From positions 50,001-114,000 of the forward strand of contig JAMPIV010013724.1 of assembly GCA_024509875.1 (NCBI GenBank): 64,000 nucleotides of DNA, written 5' to 3'. This DNA is from Oreohelix idahoensis. Lineage: Eukaryota; Mollusca; Gastropoda; Stylommatophora; Oreohelicidae. The notes beneath the pieces were generated by a model. It was not told where the DNA came from. It did no database searches and saw nothing but the letters and a program-made list of their open reading frames with translations. Made by a program: the position numbers and the translations under genes. The number at the start of each line of letters is the position of its first letter. The stretch's first letter is position 1. Positions 56,490-64,000 of this stretch are shown here, piece after piece.

Positions 56490-57540
56490 ACAAATTGATT
56501 CCACTTTGCTCGGTCGGCGGCCATCCTTCGTACAGTGCCCCAACTGTGATCATTCTTTGCATCTCAGCTTCCACAGTTCTCCGCCAAGTTGTTTTTGGTC
56601 GGCCTCTCTTTCGCTTTCCCTCGGGGGTCCATAGCATAGCTGTTCTTGCGATGGTATCAGGGTCCCTTCTGAGGACATGGCCAACCCAACTCCAGCGTCT
56701 GCCAGCTATGATGGTGTGCATGTCCTCCTGGTTACTCCGAATAAGTAGTTCTTGGTTGCTGATGGTGTTTGGCCAAAAGATTCGGAGAATTTTCCTTAGG
56801 CAGATTGTGTGGAAGGAGGACAGTTTCGACATTTCCTTCTCTGTTACTCTCCAACATTCCGCACCATAGAGAAGCACAGAAAGTACGCAGCTCTCATACA
56901 ATCTTAATTTGGTGTTTGTGCTGTACTGGGAAGACTTCCAAATGTTGTTGAGAACAGCAAAGGCTGTTCTCGCTTTATTCATTCTATTGTTAATGTCCTT
57001 GCTTGTTCCGCCGTCAGGTGTTACTATGCTTCCTAGGTAAGTAAATGTGTCTGTCTGTTCTAACTTCTGGTTCCTTACTGTTATTGGCTCAGGATTGCCC
57101 ACATTTAGTGTCATGACCTCTGTCTTCTTCAAATTGATGTTCAGGCCAACCTGCTGGCCATACTTATTCAGTCTATCAGTTTTGTCTTGAATGTGTTGGT
57201 GTGAATGCGCGAGTAGTGCAATGTCATCTGCATATTCCAAATCTTCCAGTGTAGAAAACGTTGTCCATCTAATTCCTCTTGGACTGCCCTCTGTTGTCTG
57301 GCGCATCACCCAATCTATGACTGTCAAAAATAATGTTGTTGATAAGGGGCATCCCTGTCGTACTCCTGTTTTCACTTCGAAAGTTACATTACTCGATCCA
57401 AGACTGCACGTAAAGTTAGAATAGAGGCTTTTTATAATGGAAACAATGCGGCTGGGAATTCCATAAGCCCTCAGAATTTTCCATAGGCTGTCCCTGTGTA
57501 TGCTGTCGAAAGCCTTTTCAAAATCAACAAAGTTAAATTG
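56490..57540 (-). pseudogene. RTE-like LINE fragment replacing part of the CR1 RT
   Basis: About 350 codons open from FVDFEKAFDSIHRDSLWKIL through VKTGVRQGCPLST, DLEYADDIALLAHS, LYESCVLSVLLYGAECWR and KRKRGRPKTTWRRTVEAEMQ to AKWNQF. This equals 50500-51540 of the LINE at 48312 with few changes and fewer stops. It begins exactly at the RT motif with the first catalytic Asp and ends before that LINE's 3' end, so it is truncated at both sides and has no target duplication. On either side is CR1 RT sequence, with about 60 residues including the CR1 ADD motif missing. Confidence 0.9.
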
Positions 57541-57862
57541 CGAAGAGTAGGGGCCCAAGAATAGAGCCCTGCGGTACTCCTGTAACTACCTTCGAGAAAT
57601 CTGATGCCGAGTTGTTGTGAAGCACTAACTGTTGTCGATCAGCCAGGAATGATTTTATGATGTTTAGTGGATTAGAGCCTATTCTGAGGGTTTCCAACTT
57701 TTGAACCAAGATAGTGTGGTCAATCATGTCAAATGCTTTCTTGAAGTCGACAAAAACAGCACCACATAATTTTCCATCATTTATTCGACAGCCAGTTGTC
57801 TGCCATTTTGGTGAGCGCTGTGTGACAGGAATGTTTGGGTCTGAAACCTGACTGGCTATCAA
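57533..57862 (-). pseudogene. CR1 ORF2, RT fingers/palm (shifted frame)
   Basis: Carries KLCGAVFVDFKKAFDMIDHT, LRIGSNPLNIIKSFLADRQQ and VVTGVPQGSILGPLLFAI, the CR1 palm motifs. It is out of frame with the upstream part because of a change near 57780. It ends in the chimeric junction at 57540. Confidence 0.9.
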
Positions 57863-59573
57863 TGAGCAGTTTGTTTGTTGTTAAGTGTTGAAATGTGGTG
57901 TTGTAAATGTGTTTCTCTAGTGGTTTTGAAAGAGATGATAGAAGGGATATTGGTCTGTAGCTGTTGGGATCGCTATGTGAGCCAGATTTATAGAGGGGGT
58001 ACACTTTGGCAGATTTAAATGCTGTGGGGAAGTAGTTGTGTGCAATACATTGGTTGTATACATAGGTTAAGGAGTCGCAAATGATGGGCGCAGCGTAACG
58101 TAGAATTTTATTGCTGATACCATCAAGCCCAGATGAATTGTTGTTTTTTAATGCCAAGATATATTTGAGAACTTCATGTACTGTTAGAAAAGGAATATGT
58201 CTTAGATCTGTTGTGGTGTGTTCAGTGTTGCAGAAGGCTGTCAATTTACTAATATCGCAGTCCATTGGCTTTAGTGTCGACTTGAGAAGGCTAATTTCTG
58301 TTTTGAAGTGGTTGCTAAAATGAATTGCCGTGAGGGAGCAGCTTTTTGGTAAAGAGTTTAGTGACTTTGATTTGTGTGTTAGTGTTCTAATGGCTGCCCA
58401 GACTTCTTTGCTGTTTGCTTTGTCTTGAATCATCTTTCTGAAATGTAGTTTCTTTTCCTGACGAATGAGGTATTGTACTTTGTTTCTAAGCATTCGATAC
58501 CTGCTGAAATCTTTGAGCTTATGTGCTTCGTCCCGCTCTCTCATTGTTGATAGTATTTCGTTGGTTACCCATGGGGTCTTTCTGATGTTTTTGACCCGAA
58601 CCTGCTTTATAGGAACATGTTTGTCGAATACCTTGTTGAAAGTTTGTGTCCAGTATGTTATGGCTTCTTCTGGATGCGGAAGTTGGTACACGTATGAGAG
58701 AGGGGATAATTGTAGGTCTTGTAGGAATAATTGAATGTTAAAGTTTTTGAAATTCCTGTAATGGACTGTGATGCGTTCCGTTTTAGGTGCTTTAAACCCC
58801 TTTCTCGTCCAGGTACAGCAAATAGGATAGTGGTCACTTAATGATGTCTGTGGGACTGTGCATTCTATAATGTTTTCTGGGCAGGTCGTATAGATATGAT
58901 CAATTAGTGTAGATGATGAGTCTGTTACTCTCGTGGGTTGATTGATTAACTGTATGAGGTTGTATGAGATGGTGATATCATTCCACGTGTTGTTCGGTTT
59001 GTGAAGGTCAATATTGAAATCCCCCAGTAGAATAATTTCCTTCGAAGAAGCCCAAACGTTGTCCATCATTCGTGAGAATGTGTCAAACCATACAGTAGAA
59101 GAGCTAGGGTTTCGGTACAGGTAACCAATTAAAACGGGGGTCAGGTTGGGGAGTTTTATTTCCAGCCATAAACATTCAATGCCAGTATGTTCTAGATCAT
59201 CACGGCGTCTGTACTGAAGAGATGTTGAGATGTATATGACTAGCCCTGTTTCATGTTGTCTGTTAGGATCCCTGCGAATGGTGGTGAATCCATTAATCCT
59301 AATTTCGTCATCTGTAATTTTGTCATTGAGACGGGTTTCAGAAAAACCAAATATGTGGAAGTTTTGTTGGAGGGAGGTGGAGACTTCAGAAAGCTTACCT
59401 AGCAGGTGGTAAATGTTTAAATGACCAATTTTAAGCCCTGATAGTTTAAGCCATGAATTAGTGGTATTGCCTATATTTTGATTAGAGTTTTTGCACTCGG
59501 ACATGATAATAGTCAATAGGAAAGAAATAATGAAGGGAGTAGGAATGAGTAAGAAGCAATAAAATTGGTACAC
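57777..59573 (-). CDS. CR1 ORF2: endonuclease and RT N-terminus
   Basis: A 598-codon frame; a start at the internal Met before SECKNSNQNIGN is likely. Endonuclease motifs: GLKIGHLNIYHLLGK, IFGFSETRLND (catalytic Glu), EIILLGDFNIDLH, STLIDHIYTT and TSLSDHYPICCTW (catalytic His). The RT begins with VHEVLKYILALKNNNSSGLD, FPTAFKSAKVYPLYKSG, SYRPISLLSSLSKPLEKHI and SQSGFRPKHSCHTAL. After MADNWLSNK the frame stops because of a shift, and the RT continues at 57862-57533. The motifs place it in the CR1/L2 group. Confidence 0.94.
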   Translation of the reverse strand: MYQFYCFLLIPTPFIISFLLTIIMSECKNSNQNIGNTTNSWLKLSGLKIGHLNIYHLLGKLSEVSTSLQQNFHIFGFSETRLNDKITDDEIRINGFTTIRRDPNRQHETGLVIYISTSLQYRRRDDLEHTGIECLWLEIKLPNLTPVLIGYLYRNPSSSTVWFDTFSRMMDNVWASSKEIILLGDFNIDLHKPNNTWNDITISYNLIQLINQPTRVTDSSSTLIDHIYTTCPENIIECTVPQTSLSDHYPICCTWTRKGFKAPKTERITVHYRNFKNFNIQLFLQDLQLSPLSYVYQLPHPEEAITYWTQTFNKVFDKHVPIKQVRVKNIRKTPWVTNEILSTMRERDEAHKLKDFSRYRMLRNKVQYLIRQEKKLHFRKMIQDKANSKEVWAAIRTLTHKSKSLNSLPKSCSLTAIHFSNHFKTEISLLKSTLKPMDCDISKLTAFCNTEHTTTDLRHIPFLTVHEVLKYILALKNNNSSGLDGISNKILRYAAPIICDSLTYVYNQCIAHNYFPTAFKSAKVYPLYKSGSHSDPNSYRPISLLSSLSKPLEKHIYNTTFQHLTTNKLLIDSQSGFRPKHSCHTALTKMADNWLSNK

Positions 59574-60205
59574 AATGGTTTATACAAAATTGTAGACAAG
59601 TAATAAAATATGCACTGCTAGAGTCCGTGGACACTGTTTACAGTATCTTAATCTCTGCAAAAAAGTGTGGTTTTTATCTTAAAATACAGTCTGTTCCGAA
59701 CAAAAAGGAATATTTTTACTTCAACCACAGTCAATGTAGAGAATTAATCCTTCCGGGACAGTTAAAGGTCCACGCTGTGACTTAGTTAGTTTTGTGAGGA
59801 TTTCCTAATTTTCCTCAATATGAAAAAACGAAGGTGCAGATGTATAAAAGATGTAAAAGAGATGTAAAAGAGAATGGTGAGCGTAGGAATGAGAGGAATA
59901 AGCACAGAGATAATAATAATAAGAAAACAATAGTATTAATACGATAGAGTTATTACTAAATCGGAAACAAATTTAGATACGCCCTGCTCTGACGAACAGA
60001 AAGAAATGTTTAAACAGACAATGTAATAAAAAAAATATAAAAAATTATTAACATCCAAAAGTGACAGTTAAAAGTTCTTCGCTGATACTCAGCTATGTCT
60101 TTTATCTCAGGACAAAGGTCACTAAAGTGCTTCCGAAGAGAACGCGTCAGGTCGAATGTTACACTGCAAACTTGTTTTAAAAAAACAGTTTTAAGTTGCT
60201 TGGTT
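59574..60205 (-). other. Spacer between CR1 ORF1 and ORF2
   Basis: About 630 bp AT-rich, no long frame. Such spacers are common between CR1 ORFs. Confidence 0.6.
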
Positions 60206-62949
60206 TTAATCTTGTTCTGTAGAGCCGTTTATGGACATCTGAAGAGCCTGCATTAATATTTCTGGACTATATTGAGTCAGTTGCCGTAAAACGGATGAAC
60301 TGTGAGAATTCCGTTCTGTGCGGGTGGAGACGGGGTGAGAAAACTCCCATTTTCTTGCTGTAGTTCCTGCGTTGCGATTAAGTGAATGGGTGTTACTTGT
60401 AGTCCAATCTGTCCATCTGTCCAGTGGTGTCTGTTGTGCAGTTAGCAGCTGGCTGGACTGTTGTATGGGTAGTGGCGGATACATTTGGTCATAAAGGTTA
60501 GCGTGGGAGGTGGGCTTAAATGTAGCTTTTCTAGATACTTGCTTGTCAGCTGAGAACGGTGATAGATGGTTATGAGCTGTTGTGTCTGGGTTTACTAAGT
60601 TAAGTGTATAATTTGTGTCCCTGGTGAATGAATGTGTGTGTTTCTGGTGTGTCCTCTGAGGAAACTTTAAATTTTTGGCTAGGTAGCTGGTCCCTAGTTT
60701 AGAAGTGTGCACCTGATCTCTGTATAGCAGTTTTTTGGCGCACCTGACTTAGATGTGAAAAAGGGTGTGTTGTTTATGAAAGACGTGTTATGCTTTGAAC
60801 AAAAAGTGTAAAGCACCTTGTTGTTGATATCCACAGTTTAGCGTGCTTTACCATAGCTGGGTGGAATAATTGACGAAATATATGTGGATGTGTTGGGAAA
60901 TTTTTGTTTTATGGTGTCAATCATTCTGGAGATGTCTGATAGGTTAAGAGTGTGTCCATTTGTGCTATCGTTTATCCCTACGTGTATTGTTGCTTTCTTT
61001 ATGTTGGTGTTTGTATTGAGACGGCTTATTTCATTGGTAACTCCTACTATTCCGGCTCCAGGTAATGGTATAACAGTGACTATTTTCCCCGGTGTTGTTG
61101 ACATTCCATCGCTATGAATGCCATTTAGCAATGAGTTCCCCATAATAATGTTAGTTGTGTTGTGAGGAATGTGACGATCAGGATGTGGCTGCGGTCGAGT
61201 ACGACGGCGTTGTTGGTGCCATTGCTCGTTGTCTTGCAGTAGGTGGTCAGCAGAATCTTGTGTCAAGTGACATTGGAGTTTATGTGCCCTGTCATCTCCT
61301 TCTGAGGTTGCTGTTTCGGAATCTGCTTGTGTAGATAGGATTGATGGATTTCCAAATCGATTGCTAATTTTTACTTCAATTGGGAATGTTTTATTTGGTC
61401 CTAATCTTCTTCCTACACTGCTGCTAATGTCCTTTTGGCTTTTAACATTACGATGCTGTCCTGGGCATGCTTTGTTTTGAGGAATGAGTGTTGGAGAAGG
61501 GGTGGGTAAGTTTAGTGGTGTAACTGGAGATTCATGATGAATTGCTTCTCGTGGGCTGTCAATCACCTCCCCATTTTCTTTTTTCTTATTACTTGAAATA
61601 GGTTGGTGGTTTAGGTGATGAACCAACCTTGTGTTTTCTCTGCGGAGAGTCATAACTTCATGTCTCAGTGTTTCAAGCTCTGTTTTCAGTGAGCTTTCTA
61701 TATCCTGCTTGAATTTTTCAATGACGTTTTTTAGAGAACTGTCAATTATAGTTTCCAGCTCCTGACAGAAGTGTTTCTCTGTTCGTTGGCTTAGTTGTTC
61801 CATAACACACTCATTTGCTAATAGATATTTTGTGGAGCATGAGTAGACATCTGCGCTATTGACAGGCACTTTTGTTTGGAAAGTAGCTGTATCTGGGAGG
61901 CATGATGGGCTGGTCTCGTTCATATTGGATGGGTTATCTGAAGAATTGGGGAATACATCACTCAAAGTGTGGTTTACATTGACTTGGAAAGTAGCTGTAT
62001 CTGGGAGGCAGGATGGGTTGGTCTCGTTCATATTGGGTGGTTTATCTGAAGAAGTGATGAATGCATTTTTCAAAGTGTGGTTTACGCTGACTTCAGTGGG
62101 TTGGTTGATGTGAACTTCTAGATAATTTATTGTGGGCTTTTGAGCTGTCGGTCCATTAGAGGTGGGTCCTGTTGGATCAAATATGGGTGGTGTTGGATCG
62201 AAAGTGGGTGTTGTTGGATCACACGTTGGTGGTGTTAGATCAGGGGTAAAGGTGGGTCCTGTTGGATCAAATATGGGTGGTGTTGGATCACAGGTTGGTG
62301 GTATTAGATCAGGGGTAAAGGTGGGTCCTGTTGAATCAAATATGGGTGGTGTTGGATCAAAAGTGGGTGGTGTTGGATCACAGGTTGGTGGTGGTAGATC
62401 AGGGGTAGGAGGACTCGCTTCAATGGTTAGCTGAGATTTTGCGTTGGTAGACTCGTCTCCTATCATTGTTGGAGAAGAAGTAGGATCAGTTACAATCATG
62501 GTTTTATCTAGAGCTGATCTTTGGAGGTGAGAAAATTCGACGTCCAACCATGTCTGTACGCACTCTGTCGTTCCTTGTGCTAAAATCTTATTTTTTGTGT
62601 GATACAGATGTATTGTGAGGAGGTCCGTGCTTATTTTATCCTCAACAATAGCGTTCAGTTGATCGCTCCGGGTTTCAATGGAACAGCTTTTGTAGTATTC
62701 TAGGCAAGTGTGTTTGAAAATTTCGTAATGTTGACTGTTACGGAATTCAACAGAGCAACATTGACCCTTGTTCGTTTGTTTGATGATCAGATGTGGAGGG
62801 TTGCTCCAGGCGTGAAGTTTTCTTTGTATGGCCTTTTCTTTGTTAAGGCAGTAGCTCTTAGTGACTGTAGAGGGACGTAATCTTCCATCTCTGGGTGGTT
62901 TTACTATCGCTGATACGACGACGCTGTTCTCCCCGCTCGCCATGATCAC
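60206..62949 (-). pseudogene. CR1 ORF1 with SGNH-esterase domain, one stop and one frameshift
   Basis: The 703-codon frame starts MIMASGENSVVVSAIVKPPR; the first 150 residues form a basic domain (NPPHLIIKQTNKGQCCSVEF). Residues 175-265 are a Pro/Asp/Thr repeat (TPPTCDPTPP, IFDPTGPTF). Around 285-355 a 52-residue stretch is duplicated (VNHTL...MNET.PSCLPDTATFQ). A coiled coil lies near 385-445. The C-terminal 120 residues are SGNH-like: MGNSLLNGI (block I, Asn for the usual Asp), a Gly in LPGAG, and HVGINDST (GxND block). A TAA at 60838-60840 and a one-base shift near 60722 separate the end, in which DQVHTSKLG supplies the D-x-x-H catalytic motif. The function of esterase ORF1s is binding of element RNA/lipid-linked activity; this is unproven here. 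Confidence 0.88.
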
Positions 62950-63328
62950 ATTACATGCCTGAAAGCTGACAAGCCCTGTAATTTAACATTGTGTTCTGTT
63001 CCCTAGCCAGAAGGTCACCGTCAGAATTTAGAATGTGTAACAATTGTTGAAGTAGTTTTCGATTTATCGACAAATGGTGGCAGGACACAATACCGTCATT
63101 CCATACAGAAAAAACACAATATTAATACGTGAATTTAACACAATTACAATATAAACAATTTCATTGTATGTCAAACAAAACCGCCAACACAGGGATGAAT
63201 AAACCATCCATATTAAATGGGAACAACTTAGAATAAAATATCCAAAATGTAGAGCCAAATAAAAACACGTCCGCACATGTGTCCACCCGAAGATAGAGGT
63301 TGTGAGACAGAACGAAAATACCAATTGG
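62950..63328 (-). other. 5' untranslated region of the CR1 element
   Basis: Non-coding. The 86-codon ORF at 63064-63324 is hydrophobic but has no supporting motif. Confidence 0.55.
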
Positions 63329-64000
63329 TGCTACTAAGACTAGAGAATAGTAAGAAGAAACAAGGGGGGAAAACTCAAAGCCGCTACGAGAAAAACACAA
63401 AGTATAAATTTACTTGTGATACCTTCTACCTAGTAATGTGCTACTTATCGCTGCTATTATCTGTCAATTAAGTCTCCTAATGCAGGCGACTATGCCACGT
63501 TAAATGGTGAGTCAAACACTAGAGAAAAATCTACTTTTACTAACAGTGGAGAAAAATTTATATTAAAATAATTTAAAGGAAAAAAAAATTTTCCTAAAAT
63601 TTTAATTCTCCGCCACAAAACTCCGCCCGCCGATGTCATTTTTGAGAAGAGACGTTGTTAACTAGACTTCAAAAAATCAGAACAAGGCGTCTTTAGCTTA
63701 CCTCAATTCTTGTAACTTCAAAAACCTTTGTGATTGTAAAACAATCACGCAATCCCAGCAAATCTTATTTTTTTTAAATTTCCAATTTTCTCTGCTAGAG
63801 ACTTATTAAAGTAACACATATTTTTGTTTATCCGTAACTTTCTACTGCTGTGGAAAGAAAACAACCTGTAAATATGTTGTGTGGACGACCCAAATACTAA
63901 AGGCGTTGTCTAGGGGGTGTAATTATTTTTATTATTTCCCTAACTCACAAAGACAGATCACTCACACTCTATCTAGTTAGACCCAGACTTAAGATCAGAC
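63329..64000 (-). other. Leader of gypsy element 3
   Basis: Matches the leader of element 1 in two blocks: 63335-63475 (with 24270-24425) and 63845-64000 (with 28550-28690). In element 1 these blocks are 4.1 kb apart, here only about 0.37 kb, so the intervening plus-strand gag material of element 1 is an insertion. The 5' LTR should begin just beyond the window. Confidence 0.6.

Larger units (their letters stand above)
55147..63328 (-). mobile_element. CR1-type LINE, long copy, inserted in the leader of gypsy element 3
   Basis: The 3' end (left) is CCCTTCGAAAATAAAGTTCG with TTCG repeats. The order from the right is about 380 bp of 5' untranslated region, ORF1 (62949-60206), about 630 bp spacer, then ORF2 (59573 to about 55735) and a 590-bp 3' untranslated region. 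A possible short duplication TGCTA lies at 55142-55146 and 63329-63333. Gypsy leader sequence continues on both sides, which sets the limits. Part of ORF2 is replaced by another LINE. Confidence 0.9.

Overview
The window looks like repeat-rich nuclear DNA from a marine invertebrate, most plausibly a mollusc. It is AT-rich and has no operons. Almost all recognisable coding sequence belongs to transposable elements: Ty3/gypsy LTR elements with very long LTRs, CR1-type and RTE-type LINEs, tRNA-derived SINEs and a hAT-type DNA element. Tandem satellites and tetranucleotide microsatellites fill much of the rest. The species assignment is an inference from this repeat mix; no single-copy host gene identifies it.

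Left end (1-4.4 kb): a compact cluster that does not look like a transposon. On the minus strand lies a short intronless cyclin-box gene with its own TATA-like and polyadenylation signals and one apparent frameshift. On the plus strand lie a 121-residue protein with a Cys/His motif and a repeat-built Lys/Pro-rich protein that ends just before a polyadenylation signal. AT-rich repeats and a tandem set of TATA-box units follow. 4.4-17.5 kb: decayed RTE-LINE fragments, two tandem-repeat arrays, a 935-bp hAT-like element (8-bp target duplication) carrying a tRNA-SINE (17-bp duplication), a small insert containing a perfect 39-bp inverted repeat, and a 44-bp satellite.

17,554-33,706: one minus-strand Ty3/gypsy insertion bounded by the 5-bp duplication AGGAC. 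Its LTRs are about 2.6 kb. It encodes gag, a degenerate protease and an integrase, but no RT/RNase H. Its left LTR is split by CR1 tails plus a 383-bp GATA microsatellite, and its right LTR by a 2.27-kb RTE LINE. A second gag in the opposite orientation sits in the leader. 36,808-42,391: two nearly identical 2.54-kb LTRs enclosing only 498 bp, an RNase H domain that runs up to the polypurine tract. Taken together, these two elements point to the unusual protease-integrase-RT-RNase H order of Gmr1-like Ty3/gypsy elements.

42.4-51.9 kb: an RTE fragment, a second tRNA-SINE, microsatellites, copies of an unclassified 0.45-0.55-kb dispersed repeat, and a 3.3-kb LINE inserted into one of those copies (11-bp duplication). 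51.9-64 kb: a third gypsy element whose gag is fused directly to its 3' LTR. An approximately 8.2-kb CR1 LINE interrupts its leader; this LINE has an ORF1 with an SGNH-esterase domain and an ORF2, and part of its RT has been replaced by a fragment of another LINE. The third gypsy element runs off the right edge.

No functional unit other than the cyclin cluster seems likely to be host or captured genes. Everything else is nested mobile DNA, mostly broken by stops, frameshifts or deletions.
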